A program made the position numbers and the translations under genes. From Bacteroidota bacterium (GTDB lineage: Bacteria > Bacteroidota > Bacteroidia > Chitinophagales > Chitinophagaceae): 23,344 nt of DNA. The notes under the pieces are model-generated. The model saw only the letters and a program-made list of their open reading frames with translations, ran no database searches and had not been told where the DNA came from. The DNA is taken from contig JAFAFV010000102.1 of assembly GCA_023423285.1 (NCBI GenBank), positions 1 through 23,344 on the forward strand, given 5' to 3'. Positions 14,932 through 22,295 of this stretch are shown piece after piece. Position 1 is the first letter of the stretch. Every line of letters starts with the position of its first letter.

Positions 14932-15333
14932 ATGACAAACAAACGGCATATTTTATTGTTTGACGGGGTTTGCAATCTTTGCAACGGTTCTGTGCAATTC
15001 TTGATAAAAAACGACATAGCAGGCATTTTTAAATTTGCTTCATTACAATCACCGGCAGGAGAAAAGTTGTTGGCAGAAAACGGACTTGCAGATAACCACA
15101 TGCAGTCTTTTGTGTACCTGAAAAACAATATCATTTTCACAAAATCTGATGCTGCATTAGAAGTTGCCAAAACCCTCGGCGGCGGTTGGAAACTGTTTTA
15201 TGTTTTTAAAATAATACCGCGCCGCATTCGCGATCATGTATATAATGTAATAGCCACCAACCGGTACAAATGGTTTGGTAAGAAGGATGAGTGCATGGTG
15301 CCCACGCCGCATTTAAAAACAAGATTTTTATAA
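14932..15333 (+). CDS. DCC family thiol-disulfide oxidoreductase (DUF393)
   Basis: A 133-residue soluble protein. The name-giving DCC-type motif is LLFDGVCNLCNGSVQFL: D11, and a CXXC pair C14 and C17, in a thioredoxin-like setting. Then FKFASLQSPAGEKLL and the ending KKDECMVPTPHLKTRFL are typical of the family. A redox function is expected from the CXXC, but substrates are not established. It has its own predicted promoter and is divergent from accD. Its stop is 3 bp from the convergent VOC gene stop, with no terminator between. Confidence 0.88.
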   Translation: MTNKRHILLFDGVCNLCNGSVQFLIKNDIAGIFKFASLQSPAGEKLLAENGLADNHMQSFVYLKNNIIFTKSDAALEVAKTLGGGWKLFYVFKIIPRRIRDHVYNVIATNRYKWFGKKDECMVPTPHLKTRFL

Positions 15334-15336
15334 CCG

Positions 15337-15714
15337 TTATTTCATTGAGGTTAACCACCACACATTCCCGAAAGGATCTTTAAAGCCAGCGCTTTGTCCA
15401 TACTCCTGGCTGGCTAGTTCATTTACAATAGTGCCACCGTTTTGCAGGGCAAGGTTCAGGGTTTCTTCAGCGCTGTTTACATACATAAAAAGATTAGCAT
15501 TCGCTACGCCAAAATTTTCTGTCACATCGGCTATCATAATATTACAGCCATTGATCAGCATTTCGGCGTGCTCTATTTTGCTGCTGTCGTCAGGCCAATG
15601 GCCAATATAAACTTCAGTAGCATTGAAAACTGTTTTGGTAAACTGTATAAATGCCGCCGCGTTTTGTAAGATCAGGTAGGGCATAACGGGCTGATGGCCT
15701 TTTGCTATTTTCAT
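15337..15714 (-). CDS. VOC superfamily (glyoxalase/bleomycin-resistance-like) protein
   Basis: A 125-residue protein of the PhnB-like branch. MPYLILQNAAAFIQFTKTVFNATEV is the family's first beta-alpha unit (start about residue 11), and the ending GFKDPFGNVWWLTS is the typical last strand. Proteins of this fold are usually dimeric and may bind a metal, but the reaction cannot be told. The ATG at 15714 is chosen; an upstream in-frame start at 15741 would add nine hydrophobic residues not seen in the family. Just upstream is a small inverted repeat ACATATA/TATATGT (15731-15750) that may overlap its promoter. Confidence 0.82.
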   Translation of the reverse strand: MKIAKGHQPVMPYLILQNAAAFIQFTKTVFNATEVYIGHWPDDSSKIEHAEMLINGCNIMIADVTENFGVANANLFMYVNSAEETLNLALQNGGTIVNELASQEYGQSAGFKDPFGNVWWLTSMK

Positions 15715-15783
15715 AAAAAAGTTTAAGTAAACATATAACAAAATATATGTGCGATTAGTTGGCTCTCACACATTGTTTTTAGG

Positions 15784-16194
15784 TTAAGCAAAAAAATGTA
15801 TCATTTTATTACGTAACTCCTCAGGCATTTTGGTTTTCTTCATGGTTTTGGCTTCCATAAAATAAAGTGTTACATGGCCCGTGGCAAGTAGCTCGCCCTG
15901 CTCATTCAGCACGTCGCTGTAAAAAGTTACTTTGTGGTCTTGAGGCAAGTGCGGCACGGCGGCTGTTACTGTTATCAACTGATCATAAAGTGCGGGCCTG
16001 ATGTATTTGCATTTCACTTCGACCACGGGCATAATAATACCCATCTTTTCCATATCGGCATAAGTAAAGCCCAGATGTCTGATAGATTCTGTTCTGGCCA
16101 CTTCAAAATAGTGAAAAAAATTGCTGTGATAAACCACGCCCATCTGGTCAGTTTCAGCATAACGAACCCTGATCTTTGTTTCTGTTTTAAACAT
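15784..16194 (-). CDS. acyl-CoA thioesterase, YbgC/4HBT type
   Basis: A 136-residue hot-dog-fold enzyme that hydrolyses acyl-CoA or acyl-ACP thioesters. The active-site segment RVRYAETDQMGVVYHSNFF has the catalytic aspartate D16 and the HSNFF helix start, followed by E31 in YFEVARTE. The length matches YbgC/FadM relatives. The ATG at 16194 is chosen over a TTG at 16200. On the minus strand TAAATTTG (16205-16198), an exact -7 box, lies so close to the ATG that the message could be leaderless; no -33 box supports this, so it is only a suggestion. It is 69 bp upstream of the VOC gene on the same strand. Confidence 0.88.
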   Translation of the reverse strand: MFKTETKIRVRYAETDQMGVVYHSNFFHYFEVARTESIRHLGFTYADMEKMGIIMPVVEVKCKYIRPALYDQLITVTAAVPHLPQDHKVTFYSDVLNEQGELLATGHVTLYFMEAKTMKKTKMPEELRNKMIHFFA

Positions 16195-16284
16195 GCTCAA
16201 ATTTAGGTGATTGAAGATTAACCCTTCTGTAATTTGTGCGCAATGAGTACAGGATTTGTATATTCGTTTTACAAAAGCATTAAA

Positions 16285-16944
16285 ATGTTTCGGTTACTTA
16301 CTCAATATTTCTTACAAACTCATAAGCTTTATGTTCCGGGTACGGGCGCCTTTTCTTTACATTCCCGCGAGGCAGTGAATGATTTTACTTCACAAATGGT
16401 ACACGCGCCGGGTTGGGATATTGTGTTTACTCCCTTTGCTCAAAACGCTGTTGCTTCGCCGGATCAGGACAACGAAAAGCTATATGAATGGCTGGCTGTA
16501 AAACTGAATGTATCGAAGGAAGATGCAGTGATCAGGTACGATGATTTTTGCGATGGTTTAAAAACAGATATTCAGCAGGGAAAAACTGTGAGGTGGGAAG
16601 GACTGGGAACGCTTGAAAAAATAAATAACAGAGTCATTTTTACGGCTGAATCATCAGTAGCGACGCTTTTTACCGGCGTTACGGCTAAAAAAGTGTTAAG
16701 AGAAAATGTTAGCCATAATGTGTTGGTTGGCGAAAGAGAAACTACTAGTGAAGAAATGCGCGCCAGGCTAACAACAAAAAAATCACGCAGCGGTGTGGGA
16801 GTTAAAATTGCCTGGATTGTTTTGCTGGTAGCGCTTATTTTTCTAGCAGTATATTTTTTACGAAATGGTTGCAATGTTAATGCGTTGGGTAATCAGACAA
16901 AATCAGAAGTGACCAAACCATCAGATACGTACAGGTTGCGCTGA
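16285..16944 (+). CDS. membrane-anchored HU-CCDC81-like protein
   Basis: A 219-residue protein. The N-terminal half, from LLTQYFLQTHKLYVPGTGAF to WEGLGTLEK near 111, resembles two HU-like domains of the Bacteroidota HU-CCDC81 type, in which PGxGxF and GLGxL recur. One transmembrane helix is at about 173-193 (KIAWIVLLVALIFLAVYFL), leaving a 26-residue tail outside. Family members commonly end in a periplasmic SPOR domain that binds peptidoglycan; none is present. The ATG at 16285 is preferred because upstream ATGs (16234, 16243) add residues not typical of the family. It may link the nucleoid or cytoplasm to the envelope, which is inference. It is divergent from the thioesterase and convergent with the YkgJ-like gene, 15 bp apart. 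Confidence 0.7.
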   Translation: MFRLLTQYFLQTHKLYVPGTGAFSLHSREAVNDFTSQMVHAPGWDIVFTPFAQNAVASPDQDNEKLYEWLAVKLNVSKEDAVIRYDDFCDGLKTDIQQGKTVRWEGLGTLEKINNRVIFTAESSVATLFTGVTAKKVLRENVSHNVLVGERETTSEEMRARLTTKKSRSGVGVKIAWIVLLVALIFLAVYFLRNGCNVNALGNQTKSEVTKPSDTYRLR

Positions 16945-16959
16945 AGCTATTCTATATTT

Positions 16960-17439
16960 TTAAGGCGTTATTAGCCTTTCCAAAACATAATAGGTAATTG
17001 GACAAAAACTGCTGTTTTTTATGGTAAGCGCTTGTCTTTTCACAATCACATCTTCATCGGTATATGGAAATCGCGCACAATCTGAAGGCCTGGAATCATA
17101 AATGGAGCAGGTATTGTCAGCATCTAAAAAAGGGCATGGCTGTGTTTTAACCACAAAATCGCCATCCTCGTCCACCCGCAGGTAGGTTTCAATAAAAACA
17201 CTTTCTTTCATAGACAATCTTTTGGCTATGCGTTTTACATCGGGTGTTTTAAACCTGGGGGAGTAATTTTTGCAACAATTGGCGCAGTTTAAGCAGTCTA
17301 TTTTTTTAAATGCTTCTTCATGTAGGGTAGGCAATTTCCTCAATACCTTATTTTTTTCAGCCCTTTTTAAAAATTGCTGATATACTTTTTTGTTTTCTGC
17401 AGACTTTTTTTCCCAGCCTTTTAAAATGTCCAGACTCAT
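16960..17439 (-). CDS. YkgJ family cysteine-cluster protein
   Basis: A 159-residue cytoplasmic protein with the family's cysteine pattern: C49, C52, C55 and C56 in CLNCANCC, then C102 in PCPFL, C111 in NTCSIYDSRP, C121 in SDCARFPY and a last one in FCPIT. These are probable zinc or Fe-S ligands; the family's function is not settled. The N-terminal 45 residues are lysine-rich and helical. The ATG at 17439 is chosen; the frame is open to 17472 but those residues are atypical. It is a single gene between convergent and divergent neighbours. Confidence 0.85.
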   Translation of the reverse strand: MSLDILKGWEKKSAENKKVYQQFLKRAEKNKVLRKLPTLHEEAFKKIDCLNCANCCKNYSPRFKTPDVKRIAKRLSMKESVFIETYLRVDEDGDFVVKTQPCPFLDADNTCSIYDSRPSDCARFPYTDEDVIVKRQALTIKNSSFCPITYYVLERLITP

Positions 17440-17530
17440 TTTTGTAAAAATAAATACATCCCTGCAAAGCAAATGACTAAAGGCTGTTTAATTATTCTGT
17501 ATAGTGCCGTTCCGGAACTTGTTTTGCTCC

Positions 17531-17559
17531 TTTGTTTTGACAGAATCAAACTATATTTA
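17531..17559 (+). promoter_or_regulatory. predicted promoter for the UbiD-family gene
   Basis: TTTG (17531-17534), 17 bp, then TATATTTA (17552-17559), one mismatch from TAnnTTTG. Start of transcription would be near 17564, about 25 nt before the ATG. Confidence 0.5.
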
Positions 17560-17588
17560 CGGTGGTTTGTTAATGTTTAAAATTATTT

Positions 17589-19517
17589 ATGGCATATAAA
17601 AATCAGCAGGAGTTTATTGATGCGCTTGACAGGGCGGGCGAACTGGTACGTGTAAATACTTATGTAAATCCCAAGCTTGAAATGGCTGAGATTACAGACA
17701 GAATGAGCAAGCAACCCGGCGGCGGAAAAGCGATCCTGTTTGAAAATACCGGTTACGATTTCCCGGTATTGATGAACGCTTACGGCAGTGAAAGAAGAAT
17801 GTGCATGGCGCTTGGCGTGAATGAACTTGACGATGTGGCAAAAGACATTGAAGCGCTGTTTAAGTTGCTGGCTTCTCCTAAAGAAAGTATTATGGACAAA
17901 CTGCGGTTGTTGCCAAAGCTTAGCGAGTTTGCTTCATGGATGCCAAAAGTAAAAAAGGGCCGTGGCGAGTGTCAGCAGGTGATTATGGAAGACCCTGATA
18001 TTACAAAGCTACCTGTAATCACATGTTGGCCGCAGGATGGCGGACCATTTATTACTTTGCCGGTTATCAATACTAAAGAACCCAATATTGGCGCCCGCAA
18101 CGTGGGTATGTACCGAATGCAGATTTTTGGGCCAAAACTTACTGCTATGCACTGGCACAAGCACAAAGTTTCTGCAAAGCATTTTAACGAGTATAAAAAA
18201 TTAAATAAAATAATGCCTGTGGCTGTGGCCCTGGGCGGAGACCCGGCATATGCTTATTCGGCCACGGCGCCGCTGCCTGAAAACGTGGATGAATACATGC
18301 TGGCAGGTTTTCTTCGCAAGAAAAAAGTAGAACTGGTAAAATGCATTACACAGCCCGAAATTGAAGTGCCTGCAGATGCTGATTTTGTAATTGAAGGATA
18401 TGTTGATCCTAATGATGAAATGCTTTGGGAAGGTCCGTTTGGAGATCATACAGGTTATTACTCACTGCCAGACTGGTATCCAAAATTTCATATTACGGCC
18501 ATCACGCATAAAAAGAATCCAGTTTACCCAGCCACCATCGTGGGTATTCCACCACAGGAAGATGCCTGGCTGATCAAAGCCAGTGAGCGCATTTTTTTGG
18601 CGCCGATAAAAATGGCTATGGTTCCGGAAATGGTGGATATGGACATGCCGGTGGAAGGTGTGGCGCATAATCTGGTGCTGGCGCAAATTAAAAAAGATTA
18701 CGCGGGACAGGGCACCAAGGTAATGAACGCTATGTGGGGTGCGGGACAGATGATGTTTAACAAAATACTGGTGATCACATCTCAAACTAAAGATGGTAGT
18801 TCCATCAAACTAAGCAGTTATAAAGAAGTGGCCCAGGAGGTGTTTCGAAATTTTGATCCGGCGTCAGATATGTACATTTCTCAGGGTCCCACAGATGTGC
18901 TGGATCATAGTTGCAGTAAGATGGGCTTTGGTGGTAAGCTCTGCATTGACGGCACTTTAAAATTTGATGAAGAAAAAGATGATCAAAACGCGAACATTAG
19001 CGTAAAAGAAATGGATACACAAAGCATTGAGGATCGTTTTCCTGAAATCCATCATATCAACACATCGCTGCTGAAAGAGAACATCCCAGTAGTAATCATT
19101 TCTGTAAAAAAGAACAGGAGAGGACATATTGCGGAACTGAACCAGCAATTATGCGAGATGGAAGAGATGGCGAGCGTTAAAATGGTGCTTTACGTAGAGC
19201 ATAATGTAGACGCTAATGACCTGGGACTGGCCTTGTGGCGTTTTTGTAATAATATGGATCCCAAGCGTGACGGCTTTTTAGTAAAAAAGAACAAAGACGG
19301 AAAAAATTACGCTATTGCAGGCTTTGATGGAACCATTAAAACCAAAGAATTTGATGACTTTCAGCGCGACTGGCCCAATATTATTGTGGCTGATGATGAA
19401 ACTATCAAATCTGTTGATGAAAAATGGGAAAGCCTGGGCATGGGCGGGTTCATACCATCGCCTTCTTTAAAATACAAAAGCCAGATGTATGGACAAAACG
19501 CTGTGGTAGAGTTGTAA
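17589..19517 (+). CDS. UbiD family decarboxylase
   Basis: A 642-residue prenylated-FMN-dependent decarboxylase. Family blocks are NVGMYRMQIFGPKLTAMHWHKHK (from 171, with Asn and Arg of the cofactor and metal site) and EMLWEGPFGDHTGYY (277-291, acidic catalytic residues), followed by HKKNPVYPATIVGIPPQED. It is longer than E. coli UbiD (497) and in the size range of the group annotated as menaquinone-biosynthesis decarboxylase. Menaquinone is the usual Bacteroidota quinone, so that role is plausible but not shown here; aromatic acid decarboxylation is the alternative. No UbiX-type flavin prenyltransferase is in the window. It is monocistronic with its own promoter and a strong terminator. Confidence 0.88.
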   Translation: MAYKNQQEFIDALDRAGELVRVNTYVNPKLEMAEITDRMSKQPGGGKAILFENTGYDFPVLMNAYGSERRMCMALGVNELDDVAKDIEALFKLLASPKESIMDKLRLLPKLSEFASWMPKVKKGRGECQQVIMEDPDITKLPVITCWPQDGGPFITLPVINTKEPNIGARNVGMYRMQIFGPKLTAMHWHKHKVSAKHFNEYKKLNKIMPVAVALGGDPAYAYSATAPLPENVDEYMLAGFLRKKKVELVKCITQPEIEVPADADFVIEGYVDPNDEMLWEGPFGDHTGYYSLPDWYPKFHITAITHKKNPVYPATIVGIPPQEDAWLIKASERIFLAPIKMAMVPEMVDMDMPVEGVAHNLVLAQIKKDYAGQGTKVMNAMWGAGQMMFNKILVITSQTKDGSSIKLSSYKEVAQEVFRNFDPASDMYISQGPTDVLDHSCSKMGFGGKLCIDGTLKFDEEKDDQNANISVKEMDTQSIEDRFPEIHHINTSLLKENIPVVIISVKKNRRGHIAELNQQLCEMEEMASVKMVLYVEHNVDANDLGLALWRFCNNMDPKRDGFLVKKNKDGKNYAIAGFDGTIKTKEFDDFQRDWPNIIVADDETIKSVDEKWESLGMGGFIPSPSLKYKSQMYGQNAVVEL

Positions 19518-19537
19518 TATTAAAACTTTATATAAAA

Positions 19538-19563
19538 AAAGCCACCTGAAAACAGGTGGCTTT
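19538..19563. terminator. bidirectional rho-independent terminator
   Basis: Perfect 11-bp stem AAAGCCACCTG (19538-19548) and CAGGTGGCTTT (19553-19563) with loop AAAA. An A-run precedes and a T-run follows, so it can serve the UbiD gene (plus) and the small lipoprotein gene (minus), which converge here. Confidence 0.9.
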
Positions 19564-19585
19564 AAATTTTATAAGTCTTCTAATC

Positions 19586-19819
19586 TTACTGAGCAGCTTT
19601 AGTTGAATCAACAACAGCGTCAGCAGCAGCTTTAGCAGAATCAACTGTTGCATCAGCAGCAGCCTGAGTAGAATCAACTGTAGCTTCAGTTGCAACCTGT
19701 AAAGAATCTACCATAGCGTTAGCAGCAGAATCTGTTGCTTCTTCAGGAGTAGTTTCACCAGAGTTACAAGCCACTAAAGTGGTAGCAGCGATTAATGCAA
19801 TTGCAAAGAATTTTTTCAT
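19586..19819 (-). CDS. small alanine-rich lipoprotein with 11-residue repeats
   Basis: A 77-residue protein. The signal peptide MKKFFAIALIAATTLVAC has lipobox LVAC with C18 as the lipidated residue, followed by an acidic linker. Residues about 33-77 are four 11-residue repeats: VDS occurs at 37, 48, 59 and 70, with alanines and a Q/K-A after it. The repeat is visible in DNA as imperfect 33-bp units. Eleven-residue periodicity with alanines suggests an amphipathic or coiled helix, as in LEA-like proteins or the Lpp lipoprotein; which, if either, is unknown. The mature protein is acidic and lacks cysteines other than C18. It converges with the UbiD gene. I do not recognise a named family. Confidence 0.8.
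   Translation of the reverse strand: MKKFFAIALIAATTLVACNSGETTPEEATDSAANAMVDSLQVATEATVDSTQAAADATVDSAKAAADAVVDSTKAAQ
19589..19723 (-). repeat. imperfect 33-bp tandem repeats in the lipoprotein gene
   Basis: Four 33-bp units coding for the 11-residue repeat (VDS codons recur every 33 bp). Copies differ by a few bases; the two central ones are the most alike. Confidence 0.8.
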
Positions 19820-19949
19820 TGTTCGTCTTTTAAATTTTAAAATTATAATTTGATATTTATACGAAAACTGAAAAATGGTAACCCGGGTTTGTTAAATTTC
19901 TTTTTATTTTTTTAAAAATTATTGGTTTTCAGATGTTTAATGGCCATAA

Positions 19950-21626
19950 TCAGCTCAGGCCTGTTACCGTGCCTAAGGCATCGATATCCATTCCTTCGGC
20001 AGCAGGTATTGATGGAAGGCCCGGCATTCGCATAATATCGCCTAAAATAGGAATGATAAAACCGGCTCCCGCGGCAAATTCAAACTCGCGAACGGCAATG
20101 GTAAAGTTTTCTGGCCTGCCAATTTTTCGTTCATCATCGCTTAGTGATTTTGGCGTTTTTGCCATACATACCGGAATGTCGTCAAACCCCAGTGAATGGA
20201 TTGTTTTAAGCTGACTGAGCGCCACCGGGCTATAGCTGACTTTTGAAGCGCCATAAATTTTTGTTGCAATGGCTTCAATTTTAGCTTCAGTAGAAACTTC
20301 AAGGTCATAAAGAGGGCTGTATTGATTTTGTTCGGTTTCTATATTTTCTACCACAGCAGCCGCTAATTCCATCGTTCCTTCTCCGCCGCGGGTAAATTCG
20401 TAAGCAATTATGGCTTTTACACCCATGGCTTCACAGGTTTTTATAACGAAATTGATTTCTTCTGCACTATCATTTTTAAAATGATTGATGGCCACAACTG
20501 GCTTAATACCAAAATAAGCAGCATTTTCGATGTGTTTCATCAGGTTGCTGATGCCTTTTTGCACGTATGCCAGGTTGGGGCTATTGTATTCATTCTTCTT
20601 TGCTCCGCCATGGTAGCGCAGCGCTTTAATTGTTGCTACAATTACCATAGCCTCCGGGTTCAGCCAGCCAATGCGGCATTTGATGTTGAAAAACTTTTCA
20701 GCGCCCAGGTCTGCACCAAAGCCTGCTTCAGTTACCACGTAATCGCCCAGCGAAAGACCCATTTTTGTTGCGATGAGGGTATTGGTACCTTGTGCGATAT
20801 TGGCAAACGGACCGCCATGAATGATGGCCGGGTTTCCCTCCAGCGTTTGTACCAAATTAGGCCGTATGGCATCGCGCAGCAATATAGCCATCGCGCCTTC
20901 CGCTTTCAAGTCTCTCGCAAAAACAGGTTTTTTATCAAATGTAAAGCCGATAAAAATGTTGCCCAGCCTGCGTTTCAGGTCTTCCCGGTTTTTACTGAGG
21001 CATAAAATTGCCATCACTTCACTTGCCGGAGTAATGTTGAAGCCCTCTTCACGGGTAATGCCGTTTGCCGTACCTCCAAGCCCCACAACCACTTTACGCA
21101 GCGCCCGATCGTTCATATCAATAACTCTTTTCCAGGCAATGGTTCTGGGGTCAATGTTCAGCGAATGTTTGCCATTTTGCAGGTTGTTATCAATAAGTGC
21201 GCTTAGCAGGTTGTTGGCTTTTTCTATAGCATTAAAATCTCCTGTAAAATGCAGGTTAATGTCCAGCATGGGGATTACCTGCGCGTAACCGCCTCCGGCA
21301 GCACCACCTTTTAGTCCAAATACGGGCCCCAGAGAAGGTTCCCGTAAAACGACGATGGATTTTTTCCCAATTTTGTTCAGGCCATCGCTAAGCCCTACTG
21401 AAACCGTGGTCTTTCCTTCACCTGCTGGTGTGGGGTTAATGGCAGTAACTAAAATTAGTTTTGATCTTTTTATTTTTTCTTCATTGATATACGATAGCGG
21501 AATTTTGGCTTTATGCTTTCCAAAATAATACAAGTCTTCGGAAGGGATGCCAAGTTTTGCGGCGATGTCTTTGATATGAAGAATATTTGCTGACTCAGCA
21601 ATTTGCAGATCTGTTGGAAAGCTCAT
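19950..21626 (-). CDS. fhs: formate-tetrahydrofolate ligase
   Basis: A 558-residue enzyme that joins formate to tetrahydrofolate using ATP to give 10-formyl-THF for one-carbon metabolism. The P-loop TPAGEGKTT is at 66-74, with REPSLGPVFGLKGGAAGGGYAQV (start about 95) and later GFGADLGAEKFFNIKCR and FTRGGEGTMELA as signatures. Length matches the family (about 556). The ATG at 21626 gives the usual N-terminus and lies about 12 nt after the predicted transcript start. The suf cluster with its Rrf2 gene is upstream on the same strand but separated by this promoter, so fhs is probably transcribed on its own, with possible read-through. Confidence 0.97.
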   Translation of the reverse strand: MSFPTDLQIAESANILHIKDIAAKLGIPSEDLYYFGKHKAKIPLSYINEEKIKRSKLILVTAINPTPAGEGKTTVSVGLSDGLNKIGKKSIVVLREPSLGPVFGLKGGAAGGGYAQVIPMLDINLHFTGDFNAIEKANNLLSALIDNNLQNGKHSLNIDPRTIAWKRVIDMNDRALRKVVVGLGGTANGITREEGFNITPASEVMAILCLSKNREDLKRRLGNIFIGFTFDKKPVFARDLKAEGAMAILLRDAIRPNLVQTLEGNPAIIHGGPFANIAQGTNTLIATKMGLSLGDYVVTEAGFGADLGAEKFFNIKCRIGWLNPEAMVIVATIKALRYHGGAKKNEYNSPNLAYVQKGISNLMKHIENAAYFGIKPVVAINHFKNDSAEEINFVIKTCEAMGVKAIIAYEFTRGGEGTMELAAAVVENIETEQNQYSPLYDLEVSTEAKIEAIATKIYGASKVSYSPVALSQLKTIHSLGFDDIPVCMAKTPKSLSDDERKIGRPENFTIAVREFEFAAGAGFIIPILGDIMRMPGLPSIPAAEGMDIDALGTVTGLS

Positions 21627-21642
21627 TGTTAGATTTTTTTTT

Positions 21643-21673
21643 CAAAAGTATTCATTTACCACCGCCAGCCAAA
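21643..21673 (-). promoter_or_regulatory. predicted Bacteroidota promoter for fhs
   Basis: On the minus strand TTTG (21673-21670), exactly 19 bp, then TACTTTTG (21650-21643): a full match to TTTG-N19-TAnnTTTG. The transcript would begin near 21638 and leave a leader of about 12 nt. A palindrome TGCCA-AC-TGGCA (21696-21707) lies about 60 bp upstream of the predicted transcript start. Confidence 0.75.
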
Positions 21674-21726
21674 TGATATATAGCATATACAATGATGCCA
21701 ACTGGCAGTGTTACAAATATTAGCTG

Positions 21727-22197
21727 CTATTTTACAGGGTTCTGCACCAGTAGTTGCTGAAATTTTCCACTGGTGATTCCTTCGGGTGAACTGATCAGAT
21801 CCGCAAGGGTAATTTGTATAAGCAGTTTATCCATTGTAAGCTGTATGATAGACCAGAGAGAACGTGCGGAGCAGTCGACAGAGTTAGTGCAAAAACGCAT
21901 ACTGCCGGCGTGGCTACCGCAAAAAGAGGTATCAAATAGTTTCCCGCCCAGCGCATCCAGCACATCTTTGATAATGATTTGATCTGCAGGTTTGGATAAA
22001 ATGTAGCCGCCTTTATTTCCGGGCGTGCTGTTTATAAAGTCTGTCATGCGCAGGATGCGGCAAAATTTAGCCGCATAATGAATACTGAGGCCTTCAGCTT
22101 CGCTTAGCTGCGGAATGCTGATGCCATCGCTTTCAATGCATCTGGCAACGCGAATGAGAATCCTCAATCCATATTCTTCCTGTGCGGTTATTTTCAT
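21727..22197 (-). CDS. Rrf2 family transcriptional regulator, suf-linked
   Basis: A 156-residue DNA-binding protein with a winged helix: MKITAQEEYGLRIL at the start, SIPQLSEAEGLSIHYAAKFCRIL (27-49) as recognition helices and GNKGGYILSKP as the wing. The Fe-S region has C93, C103 and C109 (C-X9-C-X5-C). In IscR the fourth ligand is a histidine three residues after the last cysteine (C-L-T-H); here that position is R112. Glu7 and Glu8 occupy the site near which NsrR uses Asp8 and RsrR uses Glu8. Position at the end of the suf cluster suggests it regulates Fe-S assembly or an iron/redox response. It is 98 bp downstream of the sufT-like gene across a repeat-bearing spacer. Confidence 0.85.
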   Translation of the reverse strand: MKITAQEEYGLRILIRVARCIESDGISIPQLSEAEGLSIHYAAKFCRILRMTDFINSTPGNKGGYILSKPADQIIIKDVLDALGGKLFDTSFCGSHAGSMRFCTNSVDCSARSLWSIIQLTMDKLLIQITLADLISSPEGITSGKFQQLLVQNPVK

Positions 22198-22233
22198 TTT
22201 AATTCATTAATCATAGTTATGTATCATTGTCAA

Positions 22234-22289
22234 AGTTGATGGTTCATGGTGCAATTAGCATCTATGATTTATGAACTATCAACCATAAA
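22234..22289. repeat. inverted repeat with 7-bp-phased units in the suf spacer
   Basis: The left arm GTTGATGGTTCAT (22235-22247) pairs with the right arm ATGAACTATCAAC (22271-22283) with one mismatch, 23 bases apart. Units of 7 bp can be read on both sides: AGTTGAT and GGTTCAT on the left (22234, 22241), and on the right four units whose complement is of the form TTNATRG (22262-22289). No T-tract follows, so it is not a standard terminator. Confidence 0.7.
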
Positions 22290-22295
22290 ACTGTT

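Noticed and set aside
15731..15750. Inverted repeat ACATATA/TATATGT before the VOC gene
   Set aside because: AT-only arms of 7 bp with a 6-base loop are expected by chance in such spacers; noted only in the gene entry.
17509..17518. 10-bp palindrome GTTCCGGAAC upstream of the UbiD-family gene
   Set aside because: A single short palindrome with no second copy or other support; too likely by chance.
19880..19889. 10-bp palindrome AACCCGGGTT between fhs and the lipoprotein gene
   Set aside because: It has no loop and no T-tract in the right place, so it is not a terminator, and no regulatory context is evident.
20481..21005. 174-codon open frame antisense to fhs
   Set aside because: It opposes highly conserved fhs sequence and shows no known motifs or promoter.
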